From NCBI GenBank assembly GCA_002049455.2, contig KV919090.1, positions 11,673-75,672 of the forward strand: a stretch of DNA of 64,000 nt, in the 5' to 3' direction. Below are positions 43,155 through 54,510 of this stretch, in pieces. Source of the DNA: Porphyra umbilicalis. Lineage: Eukaryota > Rhodophyta > Bangiophyceae > Bangiales > Bangiaceae. How positions within the stretch are numbered: the stretch's first letter is position 1; the number at the start of each line of letters is the position of its first letter. Below the pieces are notes generated by a model. The model was not told the DNA's origin and did not search any database. It saw nothing but the letters and a program-made list of their open reading frames with translations. A program made the position numbers and the translations under genes.

Positions 43155-44875
43155 CTAGTAGTCTGACGACGCCCCCCCGTCGGCGGCGCCGCCCGCCACC
43201 TGGTCATCCGCATCCGCCTCATCGTCTGACGACACGTACACAGAGGCGACCATCTTGGGCGTCGTCGACGCCGGCGGCGGCACGTGGCCCGGCGCGCCCG
43301 GCTCCACCACCTCCAAGTCGCTGTCGACGTTGGCGGCGGCGGCGGCCGCCGCCGCCGCCGCCGCCGCTGCCCCCGTGCCGTCCCCCGCCGCGGCGGCGGC
43401 GACGGCGACGGCGCGTGCCTTGGCCGCCGCCGCCGCCGCGGCGAGCGCCGCCTCGTGCTGCCGCGTCGACACGATGAGCGGCCGGCCGGCGTCGTTTGTA
43501 AAGTTGTGGCGGCGGAACCAAAACGGCTCCCGGTAGTGCACGGTCACCGACAGGTTGGGCAAGTCCCGGATCCACTTGCGCCGCGGCACCGTCGTCGGGT
43601 GGGGGTACACGCGGGGGGGCTCCCCCTCCCCGTCCTCCCCCGCGCCGCCGCCACCCTCGTCGTCGCCGTCGCTGCCAGCGTCGCCGGCGGGGGCGGCGGC
43701 GCCACGCGCCCGTTTGACAACCACCGGCACGGGGTTGCCCGCCGCGTCGAGGCGCGTGCCGCGCGCCGCAAACAGGGACCTGTCCTTGACAGCCTCCTTT
43801 TCTGCCAGCCGCACCGCCTCCACAACGTCACCGCCACCGGCGGCGGCCGCGGGGGGGCCCCCCGACCCCGCCTTGCGCCCCGCTGCCGGCGGCGGCGGCG
43901 GCCGCCGCGGCCGCCGCTGCACCGGCCGCGTCACCGCCGGCAGCACCGTCACCTCCGTCGGGTGTTCGTACCGCAGCGCCAACCGCACGGTGATGCTGCC
44001 GACGCACGCGGTCGCCGCCGCCGGCCCCGCCTCGGCCGCGTCGACGGGCGTCGTGCGGCCGAGGCGCACGCGCTCAATGCCCGTCACCTGGTCGCGGCTG
44101 TCAAACGTGGTGTAGCCCCGAAAGCGCAGCGTCGTTGGCGGCAGCGCGCGCCCATTGGCGTCGCCGAGGCACTTGGCGACGCCGAGCTCCTTGCCGTCGA
44201 CGGCGACTTGCGCCCAAATTTTGGGCTCCCGCGCGTCGAGCCCCTTGAGGCGCGACCGCAGCTGCCGGCAGACGCCGACGGCGGGCCCCGAGAGGGCAAC
44301 CTCCACCTCAATCTCGTCCCCCGCCTGGGGCGCAAAGTAAAAGCCGGCCTCGGGGGAGATGGCGCCCTCGGCGGCGGCGCGGCGGCACGCGGCGGGGGGC
44401 ACGTACAGGAGGTCATAGGGCGTGCGGGGGACGGGCACGACGGCGGCAGAGGCGGCCGACGGCGGCGAGGAGTCGGCACCGTCGGTCGGCGGCGGCGCGG
44501 CCGTGGCGACCCGCCAGACGCGCACGTCAAAGAGGTTTTTGGTGCGCAGCTGGTAGGCCGACCCGTTGACCGACGCCGACCGGGAGCGGGTGAAGCGGGA
44601 CACGTTGACGGTCTTGCGTTTGGCGGTGGCCATGTAGCGGTAGGCCGAGGCGGCCGCCGCCTCCGCCGCGTACGGCTTGACGTCCCGCGCGGGGGTCCAC
44701 TGGGAGACGGTCGACGCGGCCGACGGCGCCGGCGGCGCCGCTTGCGCCGTCTGCGACCCCCACTTGCGCTTGCCGCTGCTGGCAGTCGTCGCGGCGGCAG
44801 CGGGCGGCGACGGATGAGGGCGCCCACAAGCGCAGGGGGGGGGGGGGGGAGCCCCGCGCCAGCCGCGCCGCTCAT
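43155..44875 (-). CDS. Unknown protein with a beta-rich core and acidic tail
   Basis: An uninterrupted frame of 492 codons starts at ATG 44633 (MATAKRKTVNVS). Upstream in the same frame the sequence stays protein-like back to a C-run (SSGKRKWGSQTAQAA, SQWTPARDVKPYAAEA), and an ATG at 44875 (MSGAAGAGLPPPPP) reaches it if the run differs by one base, so the full protein may be about 570 residues. Residues about 25-235 of the 492 form a beta-rich region (YQLRTKNLFDVRVWRV, IWAQVAVDGKELGVAKCLGD, RGYTTFDSRDQVTGIERVRL) that resembles a C2- or arrestin-like sandwich in general character only. Another block (IRDLPNLSVTVHYREPFWFR) lies near 350-375. Ala runs and an acidic tail (SSDDEADADDQ) end it. I do not recognise the family. 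Confidence 0.7.
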
Positions 44876-45705
44876 GGTGTCACCGCGCGCGGCACGGGCA
44901 CGCGCGAGCGAATGGGCACGGGGGGGGGGGAGCGCCCGCCAGTGACCGCAGTGACGGCGTAGCGAGGGGGGGGGTGCAAGGAGGGCAAGTGTAGGAGAGG
45001 AGCTTCCGTCTGGCCAGTCTAGCAAACGGGGAGAGACGGGCACCACCACACACCCGCAGCTCGGATGGCGTCGACCGCAACGGAGTCTGGTCGTCCCGCC
45101 CGCCAAAAGCGGTGCGCGTGTGGGAAAACCGCGGGCGCCCTCGGGCGCAGCGAGGCGCAACAGTGTCTGGTGTTGGCGCGAGAACCGGACTGCATGTGAA
45201 ATTCAATTGTAGTAACCCCCTTTTATGGTGTTCTTCGTTTTTGACCGATCGAGACACCTGCATGCAAGACACAGTCTCATTGGCCAAGGCTGCGTATCCG
45301 GCCTGTTGGATGGCTGTGGGCTTTTTATGTTTTTTCACTTGTGCTTCGGTCGGAATCGGCCAAAACTGGGAAGACTGGACGACTCCGTGCAGTAAATGCG
45401 CCTGCATCGCAGCTGTGTGTACTGCAACGCATCATGCAGATAGGCGTCCAGCCAGCGCGGGTCGCCGGCGGGTGTGAGCATGTACGAGGTGCCACGAGGG
45501 CTCTTGGCTACAGAGTCTGGTGGTGGCTCGTCGGGCTGGCTTTCACTCAACAATCAATACGACACCTTTCCACTGTCGTGATGCTTCTTCTCTGCTCGTG
45601 CCACGAAAACACCCGAGCACACATGGCACAGCTCTGTTGTTTCAGCAAGGCTACGGCTACGTCCGCCTTCAGGGCGCCCGGCACTCTCTCGTAAAACAAC
45701 ACATA
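44876..45705. other. Intergenic
   Basis: This is a G-run-rich 5' flank to about 45000, then moderate GC. I see no supported gene or named repeat. Confidence 0.5.
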
Positions 45706-46305
45706 CTATTCATGTGTGTGTCGTGCACCGCGCCCCACCAGCAACAGAAATCCCGACATCACTGCGGCCATCCCTAGTATCGGGAACACGACGGCAAAGA
45801 CCCACATACTTCGCATCCTGCCCGCGATCAACGCAAAGAGACCACCAACGAGTAAACACAACCCCACTGACATCAGCACGCAGCCCGCAATGCGCGAGCA
45901 CTTGACACGTTGTTGCAACGGCGGCTCTTCGCCGGCAGCGACCCACACGCCCCCAACGGGCACCGACGCAACAAAGCGGGGCGCGCAGCAGTCGGCCTCG
46001 CCGCTACGGGCCGGCTCCGGGGCAGAGGGGTCCCACCCGGCCTCGAGGTCAGCCACGTAGGTGCGGGCGGTTCTTGTCGGCCAAAGGGCGGCCACCGTGC
46101 CCGTCGACGACGCGTCGTCGTCGTCCGAGGCAATGGCGTGCAGGTGTCGCAGGCACTTGGCGCACGCGCCGGCACCCGTGATGAGGGCATCGGGGGCATA
46201 CCCGTCACGGCACACGCCGCAGTCGGACGGGGAGCAGGGGGGAGGGGGTTGGGGGTAGGAGAGACACGTCATGGTGCAAGGTATCGGCGACGGAGGCCCG
46301 CGCAC
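45706..46305 (-). CDS. Small membrane protein with two C-terminal helices and a Cys-rich N-terminus
   Basis: The frame encodes 199 residues from 46305, or 188 from ATG 46272 (MTCLSYPQ). Near the N-terminus are cysteine pairs (CSPSDCGVC and, 26 residues on, CAKC), which could bind zinc. A soluble Asp/Ala/Pro-rich middle follows. Two hydrophobic segments close the protein: IAGCVLMSVGLCLLVGG near residues 135-160 and FAVVFPILGMAAVMSG near 168-190, with a charged turn (GRMRSM) between. This suggests a hairpin membrane anchor with the N-terminus and C-terminus on the same side. No family recognised. Single frame, no G/C-run break. Confidence 0.6.
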   Translation of the reverse strand: MRGPPSPIPCTMTCLSYPQPPPPCSPSDCGVCRDGYAPDALITGAGACAKCLRHLHAIASDDDDASSTGTVAALWPTRTARTYVADLEAGWDPSAPEPARSGEADCCAPRFVASVPVGGVWVAAGEEPPLQQRVKCSRIAGCVLMSVGLCLLVGGLFALIAGRMRSMWVFAVVFPILGMAAVMSGFLLLVGRGARHTHE

Positions 46306-47670
46306 CCAGCGATGGACGTGCCGAATCGGCGGGGAGGAGGCGGCGTCTACGCGGTCGTGTAGGAGCCGTGCATGAGACGTCGCAGTTTCGGGCAGGAGGG
46401 GGAACGGCGTGGTCCCTGGGGCCTAAGAAGGAGGCGGCGGGGATACAAGAACCCTGCAATAGGCTTGGGACGGCAGCCTGGGTCGAGCTCACCGGTGTGG
46501 AAGGGGTCGAGCGATGCCTTTTGACGCTGCGCGCATGAGGCCGCCTCCCTGCAGTGCGCCTTTCAAGTCAACAGACGAGACCGAGTCTAGCCATCCACGT
46601 CATGCGGCAGACAGTGTTGGGTGTGACCGGTGTTTTTGAGCCCCTCGCAGGAATCATTTCTGACGAGGTCAAGGCCACCCAGGCCGGACTCCCGCCAGTC
46701 ATTGGAATGAGGTCACCAGAAAGCCTCAGGAGGGGTCTACTGTCAAGAATCGCCAGGGTGCGTCCTCGTCAGGGTCGTGCCGAGGATCATCCTCGAATGC
46801 GTAGTCAACGGTAGAATGAAGTGTGGCTTCCCTGCCATTCCCGATCGGTGGCGATAAGTATCTGGGTGGCTACGCATTACACTAATTATTCGGTCCCATC
46901 CATCGCCACTTGTTTACAGTTACTGACCAAAGTTATATGCGGGTCCAGAGACTTCCCAATCGGCAGCAATGAGCCGATTTCAATACTCTACGGCAGCAGA
47001 AGAAGCAGGGTCGCCTTGGTTTGGTGAACCATCGGATGGTTCAATGAATCAGGCATAATTCAACTTTTGAACCAAACCAAATGTAAACGGACTGAACTTA
47101 AGGATCCTGAGCCTCCACCGAATTTGGATTTTCTCGTCACTGTCACGCGTACACCTCGCACAAGTCCCCCCCCAACGCCCGCGGCGGCAACCCCCCCCCC
47201 CTCTGGCAGCTCTGTCAACGCCACATAGCCAGTCTGGACCTAATGTCGACCATTCTGACGACCAACTCAGCTCGCAGGGGTCGCCGAGCGTCACCTTGGA
47301 CACGAAAAGAAAGACCATGACAAGGATTAATTTCCTGCAAAGTTTGGTGTTCTTCCTGTACGAACTCAGTTGTAGGCGTCAGCATGAAGCATAGGATATT
47401 TATTTCTGATATTTTCAATGTCGACCATCCGGAATTTCCTGTTGCATGCAAGCAAAGCCTGGCCCACGGGGCGTGTCACCCGTCTCCTTGAACAATGTCT
47501 CATCCCGACTTTCTTTTCTCTGTCTGTTTTTTACACGGGGTCCCGCCCACCCTGTGCTCAACAGTCACGCTTCACAAACGTGACCACCCCGACCCCCCCC
47601 CGCCCCCAATCCATCCATCTCCCGTCAACACCCCCCCCCCACATCCCACTCACAACAACGTGGCACCGAC
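46306..47670. other. Intergenic, AT-richer
   Basis: I see no supported gene. It contains C-runs near 47165-47205 and 47590-47645. The 3' end of the pogo-like element should lie somewhere within, but its terminal repeat was not found. Confidence 0.5.
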
Positions 47671-49618
47671 CTACAGGCGCGGGCGCTTGCGGCGCGGCTT
47701 TACCTCCACCACGGCACCCCGAGCACGTACGTAAGGTGCCACGGGCTCCGCGGTGGCGCGAGCCAGCGACGCGCGGCGACGAAGGCTCACCTTACGTGCC
47801 ACGACCGCTGGGCTTCTCCGACGCTGCTCGGCCGCCATCTCTTCACGCGCCACTTGTGCAATCGCGTTGGCTGTCTTGACCTCTTTGGCGGCCTGGGACC
47901 TGTCCTTGGTCTACTGCTTCTCCAACGCCATGGCCGCGAGCTGGTCTATCGCTGTTCGCATCCCGTCATTTGTCGCCTCAATGGCCTGCCCGCGCGAGGA
48001 AATGGAGCCAAAGGAGATGGGCGGCTCCCGCATGTCGCGGCGCGCCTCAGGCCCCAACCGCAAGGCCAACTGCTCCAAGTCGACTTTTCGCGCAGAATAT
48101 TGAGCGCCTTTGCCCTTTGTCAGTCGTCCCACGTCGATCACTGACGGGTCGATGGGCCACATGCCGGTCTTGCGGAAGCCATTGATGATGTTGACCGACG
48201 AGAGGCCGGTGAAAGCGGCACGATGGATGACCTGCATGAGGTGGACGAGGTGAAACTTGGAGTAGCGGGGAATGGTCGGCAAGAGAGCGCGCATCGTCTT
48301 CCGCCCGTCAGCTTTCGTATCTAGGAACGGGTCCTAGTCCAGTGCCTGCAGTACATGCGACAGGTGAGAGGGGAACATCAGCATTACCATCTCGGACGCT
48401 TTCAGCACGCGCGGGCCGACGGGTGATGCGTGCACCTTTCACCCATGCATTAGGAGCACCTTCCAATCCCCGGGGCATCGCTTACCCATGTTCCGTGCCG
48501 CAAAACCAGCGTACACCTCCCACAGCAGCACTTAAAATCCGGATTTCTCCCGCCGGTGCACGTCCGCGCCTCCATCCAGGTACCCCGCCAGCGGCTTACG
48601 GCTTTTTGACCCGTCCTTGTTCTCAATCTCCACGTATGGAAGGCGGACACCGCTGCCAGCGACGACAACAAAATGTGGAAGTCGGGTCCCGTCCGCGCAC
48701 ACTGTGGCCACCAGGCTGGCAGCCTCGGCGCCATTCTGCACGCTTTGAATTACGAACTCCGCCCGCGACGCCGGGTTGTCCGTCACCACCGCCGCACCAG
48801 CTCCCTCCATCAGCTCCTCTGCCTTGATCATTGACTCATCAGTGTTCCATACCTGCTACGCCCGGGTGATAGGAAACTCACGACCAACCAAACGAAACGC
48901 AGCGAAAAACTTGGTGACGGCCTCCGGCGTGGTCGTCTCGGCCCGCACGCCCTCCAGAGCGACGGGTTGCTCGTGGCGGAGCTGCGGGTGCCTCCTTAGA
49001 AAGAGTCTCGAAAACGTACGACCCGGCATTCCCTCCCCCCCAAACAAGCGCTCCGCCTCCTCCTTACGCCCCACATCGGAAATGTACTGACGAAGCAAAG
49101 CCGCAGCCAGGTCAAACGTCAACAGGTCCCCACCCTTGGTCCATGCCGCCATGTATGTGGCGATGAAATCCTCCTCCTCGGCAGAGAAAAACGTTGGTCG
49201 CCCCAGCTTGACCTCCTCACCGTCGTTGCGCAACCAGGTGCGGATGTTTGATCGGGATTCCCCGGTGGCATCCATCAGGCGCATCACGCTTGTCGTGCCC
49301 AGCTCCTTGCGGGCACCGGCCAGCTTGTCACGCATCTCGGTCGTAACTCGAAAGCCCCATTTATGTCGGCTCGGTGCGGCCTCGGGCGAGATTGGCGCGG
49401 CCGGAACAGGGGAAGGCATCGTCGTTGCGAGAGAAGAAAAGGGGTGGCGTGGATGACTGAATCGCAACACGACTGGGAGAACCACCGAGTGCGAGGTATG
49501 CGGCATGGGTCGACAACAAAAGTTGGAAGGCAAATAGGTGGGAGTCGATCGACGAAAATGCCGTCGGTGAAGTCAATCGCGCTTTCTTGCATCCACCCTT
49601 GCGGCAGTCCCCCACTGT
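47671..49618 (-). mobile_element. Degraded pogo/jerky-type DNA transposon
   Basis: A minus-strand frame from ATG 49419 (MPSPVPAAP) or 49533 to 47671 encodes a CENP-B/DDE_1 transposase. Landmarks are GRPTFFSAEEEDFIATYMAA (pre-CENP-B linker), VWNTDES (first catalytic Asp), SLVATVCADGTRLPHFVV, SHLSHVLQALD (third acidic position) and GFRKTGMWPIDPSVI. All blocks stay in one frame, interrupted by five in-frame stops (near 48856, 48532, 48426, 48336 and 47911), and the expected second Asp reads LLMHG, with His in its place. It is therefore inactive. A candidate right end is at 49613-49616: the complementary strand begins CAGTGGGGGACTGCC next to TA, as in pogo termini. The left end was not located. 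Confidence 0.8.
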
Positions 49619-49700
49619 AACGTGGTTGACATTTCCGCCGGTGGTCACCATCTGACACCGCACTGCTACCCCGCCGCGACGCGCGCCGCCGTCCATGCGA

Positions 49701-50423
49701 TTAGCACCCATACCCCCCCTCCCCAAGGCGCCCCTCCCCCCGCTCCGCCGCCGCCGCCGCGGCGGCGGTTACCGCCCGCGGCGGCACACGCGCGGCAGCC
49801 GCCACCGCGCGCAGACTCGTCAGTGTGGCAAAGCCGCGCAGGGCGCCGCGGGCGGCGGCGGCGTGCCGCCCCGCCCGGGCGCCGCTCGTCAAGACGCCGC
49901 CGGAGAGGCGGTAGGTGCCTTCCGCACCGCCGAGGTGCCCCCCGCTCGCCGCGAGCGCCGCGGTGAACGCGTCGTCGAGGGCGGCGGCGTGCACATTGGC
50001 GGCGGCGGCGAGCGACACGACGGTCTCCTCGCCGTCGGCGGCGCCATTGACGGCTGTCGCCGCGTCAGCGACCGCGTTGGCCATGGCGGCGGCGGACAAC
50101 ACGTCTCCTCCGCGGCCTCGGAGGAGGCTTCCCCGCAACGCTGCGAGCGCGGCCGGCACCGCTGCCGCAACCGCTCCCGCGTCAACGCCGACGGCCACCG
50201 TGAGGTCCGCCACGCCCGCCCGGCGGGCGACAGTGGCCGCCGCCGCCTCGGCGGCCGCGAGGCCGTCTGGCGCGTAGAACGCGTCGCGGGCAATGGTAGT
50301 CGTTAGCCGGGGGAGGCGCCCGGTGGTGGTCAGGTGCGCGAAGAGGGATAGGGCGGTCGCTGCGGAGATGCGGGGGCGGTCCCCGGCGGAGGGTGGCGGG
50401 GGGCCAGGGGGACCCGCGCCTGC
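49701..50423 (-). CDS. Possible unknown alanine-rich protein
   Basis: A minus-strand frame with good helical character ends at 49701 (SAATALSLFAHLTTTGRL, LTTTIARDAFYAPDGLAAAE, FATLTSLRAVAAAARVPP). Its 5' edge coincides with a textbook acceptor: a long C/T tract, then gatcccag at 50424-50431, so it may be a last exon starting at 50423 in phase 0. The upstream sequence in the same frame (GGVAWPPATTIDASVAALRA, about 50530-50570) also looks coding but is separated by a TGA. An intron donor is not evident. The alternative start is the internal ATG at 50213. No family recognised. Confidence 0.4.
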   Translation of the reverse strand, partial: AGAGPPGPPPPSAGDRPRISAATALSLFAHLTTTGRLPRLTTTIARDAFYAPDGLAAAEAAAATVARRAGVADLTVAVGVDAGAVAAAVPAALAALRGSLLRGRGGDVLSAAAMANAVADAATAVNGAADGEETVVSLAAAANVHAAALDDAFTAALAASGGHLGGAEGTYRLSGGVLTSGARAGRHAAAARGALRGFATLTSLRAVAAAARVPPRAVTAAAAAAAERGEGRLGEGGYGC

Positions 50424-50429
50424 CTGGGA

Positions 50430-52140
50430 TCAAGGGACAGGGGGGGCAGGGGGGGCGGGGGGGGCAGGGGGGGGGGCTTGAGCAGCTTCGAGCGCCGCCC
50501 GTAGGGCAGCGACCGAAGCGTCTATGGTGGTAGCGGGCGGCCACGCGACACCGCCACGGTGCTTAGGCAAGACGCCCTTGAGTCGGGCCGAGGGTGAGAC
50601 AGACTAAAATGCGGGGAAGAAAACCAACAAAGAGGGCCACTGGTACGTAGTGGTGATGAACGTGGCGAAGAGGAAGGCAACGGTGCGGGAGGGGACGGAG
50701 GCGGACGGAGGTTGGGGAGGGTAGAGTCAACGAGAGTGCATGCGGCCGCAGCGGCTGCAAAAAACGGCAGCCCGTCTCGCGCATGAGCAAGCCACCCGGC
50801 GTGCAGCGGAGGACGACCTCGGTGTTTGGCGGAAGGTGCACTGTCAAGCCGTGAACCACAGCACAGTCCCCGCCGTATTAACTTTTATTTAGGAAAAGTA
50901 CAGAACGTGCCATGTTACATTTTTCCAGAATCATCCGGCGTTCCTGTGAATCGGGTAGCATTCGGTTCAGGTTTAGTAAACCAAACCAATCGCTGACAAC
51001 CTTGAGAAGAGGTATAGAAGATAGCATTGACGGGGATCTCAGGCAGGATGAAATGTAAGAATTATTTGCCGGTGCAGAATCTGATAAAGCGTCAACGTCA
51101 CTCGTATCACCCCCCCATGCCCCATCACTCGTCATCGTCACCTTCGCAAGCATCATGGTGATGTGAACAGTGCGGTAGGTGCGGGTGGTGCGGTTGCAGG
51201 GGTAGGCAGGGAAGCAGAGGTGGATAAGATGCGGTCGCATTGGCGGGCGCTCCAGGCGCCCTACCCGTCCGCGCGTCCCCCCTTCTCTCCAGAGGAACAC
51301 CGACTGCGGAGGGCTCGGGTGCGAGGGTGAGGCGGCGGCCGCCGACGCGGTCGGCGGCGCGCAGCGCCACCACCGCGGTCACGCGATGACCGCAGCGCGG
51401 CGTGCACACGCGCGCGCGGTGGCACCAAGAAATGTGTCGCAGTACCCAGCCAAAGCAGCGTCTGCAGAAGATTTGTTTTACTTGTGAGTCACGGGTTAGC
51501 ACCAGGGCCTTTCAGAATCCGGGATTTTCAGCAGAATCTGGGATATATCTAGATATATCCGGATATATCCATTGGAATCATCTCGCCATCCAATGTGAGA
51601 GCCAAACGGAAGACACTGCTGGAAAGCTCACCTCATGCTCAGTCTCCTCGTGAAAAGACTGATGAGCATAAGGTGTTGCTGCGGGCAGGACGCTGCTGCT
51701 CACAGAACGGTGCTTTATCCGAATCATTATTCCGAAGCCCCTGGTTAGCACACGCCAAACCAGTCTCGCGTAAAAGTGGGGTCATTTAGCGAAATGTCAC
51801 TGCACTTAATATTCTGCACTTTAGAGACCTTCGGCATGTCACATGTGGGTCGACGGCGTGGGTCGGGGACATGTTTCACGCCACGTTAAGCCTTGGACCC
51901 ACATTTCCATCCCTTATATCGCTAAGGAGGCCGTTCGACCCACGTCAAAAAACGGTACCAACCGAGGTGATCGCAGCCACGTAGCAGTCCATGAGTGGCT
52001 TACATGGCTGTTTCCGCCAATCGCTGGCATCCGTTGGCCTTCGATGCCTGGTCTTACGGGTTGCGAAGGACAGTCGCCCGATCGCTCTTCCCACCCACCG
52101 ACGATCCTTTATGTACCATTTTTACCACACTGCTTCGATC
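50430..52140. other. Mostly non-coding, with a palindrome
   Basis: Short minus frames occur (for example 50563-50859 and 50878-51300) and could be remnants or exons of the preceding gene, but none is recognisable. A nested palindrome lies at 51541-51570. The left end of the Harbinger element should fall between about 51800 and 52140. Confidence 0.4.
51541..51570. repeat. Perfect 20-bp palindrome plus 10-bp palindrome
   Basis: ggatatatctagatatatcc (51541-51560) equals its own reverse complement and is followed directly by ggatatatcc (51561-51570), also self-complementary and equal to the outer halves of the first. Confidence 0.9.
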
Positions 52141-53148
52141 ATGGCCGCCAAATCCTCATCATGCATTGGCACCGATCCCCTCGCTGACCCCAACTCCCAC
52201 TCCAATTCGACAACGCCCCCGACCGTCACCGTGTCCGCACCACCCGCCGACAAGCTCAACTCGACTGCCGGCACATCTGCTGCGCGCGCGGCGTCGCCCA
52301 ATGCACCGGCCGGGGCGTGCGCAAACCCTCCTTAAGAGGCAGACCCGTCGCCGTCGCCCTCCAAGGGTCCTCGGCGCCGCTGGAGCCACCAAGACAATTA
52401 CATAGTGCTCAAGGAGATCGTTAACGCCCAGGCACACGTGTCGCCGTGGGGAAAGATGACGGCGCGCTACCAGCAGGCCGCGGACAAGTTCAACTCTGAC
52501 CCGACGACGCGCTGGGAAACGGACCACAAGCATGTCAAGGACCGCTTTTTTCGATTGAAGGACAATTTTGAGAATCTGTACAAGATCTGCCGGGACAAGT
52601 CGGGGGTCGAGGAGGAGCTCACGCCGACGGAGAAGATGCTGGTGACGATGGTGGAGGAGTGCGACGCGCACAAGCAGCGGACGGACGCGGAGCGCAGGGA
52701 GAAGACGGCCACTGAGGAGGAGCTGACCCGCAAAGGGAAGGTGGTGAGGGAATTGGCCATGTCCTGTCGCACTGAGGGGGCCGCATCCTGCATGAGTGCG
52801 CTCGAGTCGGAGAACGACAAGGGCGAATCGAAGAAGACCCGGGCGCGATCTCGCGCCCGCACCCAGGCGGACAACGGCGACGACGAGGAGATCTTTGCTT
52901 TGCTGGAGCGCGCTGAGGCGCGCAAGGAGGAGCTCGCCAGTCGCGAGCTGTCCCTGCGGGAGTAGCAGCTTGCCCATGACCGTGCTCTGCTTGAGGAAGC
53001 TCGTCAGCGGCGTGCAGAGGATCGGGCTGAGCGCCTGCGGCGGGAAGCACAAGACACTGACACTGCAGAGACCGCACGTGTTGAGCGGGCGGCCCTGACG
53101 CGCGCTCTCGAGGCATTGGCCAACAACAAGACAAGCTCGGGTAACTGA
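52141..53148 (+). pseudogene. Harbinger Myb/SANT-like partner protein, broken
   Basis: A plus-strand frame from ATG 52141 (MAAKSSSC) to TGA 53146-53148 would encode about 335 residues. It has a Ser/Thr/Ala leader, a Myb/SANT-like block (RRRWSHQDNYIVLKEIV, SPWGKMTARYQQAADKFN, KHVKDRFFRLKDNFENLY), and a long charged helix (SRELSLRE onward). It carries two in-frame stops, TAA at 52333 and TAG at 52963. Harbinger/PIF elements normally pair their DDE transposase with such a DNA-binding protein, and this one lies tail-to-tail with a transposase, 15 bp away. An intact internal frame of 187 residues starts at 52405. Confidence 0.75.
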
Positions 53149-53163
53149 TGCTCTCTGATACTT

Positions 53164-54510
53164 TTAGCCGGTCAACTGCTTGGATTTCCTTTGTTTCTCC
53201 GTAAGGAATAAACAGTACGTCATTCTACTTTGCATCGAAGAGAAAAACAATGAGTTGGGCACCTGTTCTCCCGACAATTTTTCACTTGTCGCCCGGATCC
53301 TGTAACTTTGTCTGTTGATCATTTCTCTCACGCGCGCTTGTGGGAGATAAAAAAGTAGGGCGGTACCCATGTCGGTTTTATTGGCACTGCAAGTAATTTC
53401 AATCGATGGAGCTGCACAGTCAAAGTACGTAGACATCTGGTTGCCGTAGAAACAGGAGCGCATGTTCCACAACAGGGCGCCCGAGAGGTACTGAGCGCCC
53501 ACAGAGGTCTCGCATATCTTTAGCTTTCTCTTGAAGTCGAGGGACGTGAACTGCTGCTTCACTTCTCTGAATCCCCACTCAACCGCTTCTCGCAGGCTGT
53601 TCATAGCACCATCGTGCGCTTGCTCCTCTGCGTCACCATCAGGCCAAGCACCATAGCCACGCTGTATCCAGGCACGAATAATGTACGGAGAATGACCATA
53701 GATGCAAAACTGTGTCTCGTCAATTAGAAGTGTCGCCTCAAGCTGCGCGTCCATGCCAGACTCGTGGTACAAGAGCATGTCGGGACGGCGGCCCTCAACC
53801 GGTCCCAAAAGTTGAAACAATAGTCCATCGGGGGTACAGATGCTCTGGAACTTGATGGCATGGCAGCGTTTGTGCCCACTATAACAAACATGCTGCAGTC
53901 CAAGGCCGGGTCGCGCAATGCGAATGAGGGTGCCATCAATGAATCCAACACACGTTTGAAGCGGTGCATCCTTACCTGCAATAGCGGTTGCGTATGCAGC
54001 CGCACGCTCTACCGTAAGCGCTGCTCGCCATGTCGTGATCAGGTGACCCCACCGCCCAATCAGCTCGTCCACGCCCCGACAGAATCTCTCACTCAGAGAC
54101 GATGCAGAGCGACCGAACAGCAACTCCAAGTCTGTCCACCTGCAGGGAGAGGCAAGGCGACGAAGGACAATAGCCAAGCATTCGATGGGAGACACATTGT
54201 AGCGGCGCCGTGACACATCAACTTGCAATTCCAACAAAGAAGACAGTCGACCGAGGTCGGGCACAAAAAAGCGAAAGTTAATCAAAGCCTCCTGATGGGA
54301 GAATACATTTAGGTTGAATGCTACAGCACTTACGCGCTCCGAGCGCTGCAGGGACCGTCGGATGTACCCTCCAACACGGAGGTATCGCACAAGTACGGGC
54401 CGCATCTCATCAATGCCGTGATCGAGAGCAATCTGTGCACGAATAACCCGACGTAAGTGTGACCGTCGGCGCCGAAGAGCGCTGATGGTAACTTCAGACT
54501 GCGACACCAT
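53164..54510 (-). mobile_element. PIF/Harbinger transposase, intact frame
   Basis: A single open frame of 448 residues starts at ATG 54510 (MVSQSEV). It shows the family pattern: an N-terminal block (FRFFVPDLGRL, RRLASPCRWTDLELLFGRS), the first catalytic Asp192 (VGFIDGTLIRIARP), Asp244 (GPVEGRRPDMLLYHES), a conserved YGHSPYIIRAWIQRGYG, and the last acidic residue Glu311 (REAVEWGFREVKQQF). The DDE triad is complete and no stop interrupts it, so the enzyme may be recent or still made. Members normally cut TIRs with 3-bp target duplications; I could not define the ends. The partner gene alongside is broken, so autonomous movement is doubtful. Confidence 0.93.

Noticed and set aside
43284-44945. 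Plus-strand frame of 553 codons
   Set aside because: It is Arg/Gly-rich and antisense to a well-formed minus-strand gene.
46916-46930. Possible left end of the pogo-like element (TA followed by CAGT)
   Set aside because: Similarity to the right end is weak and the distance to the coding region is long; it is not supported.
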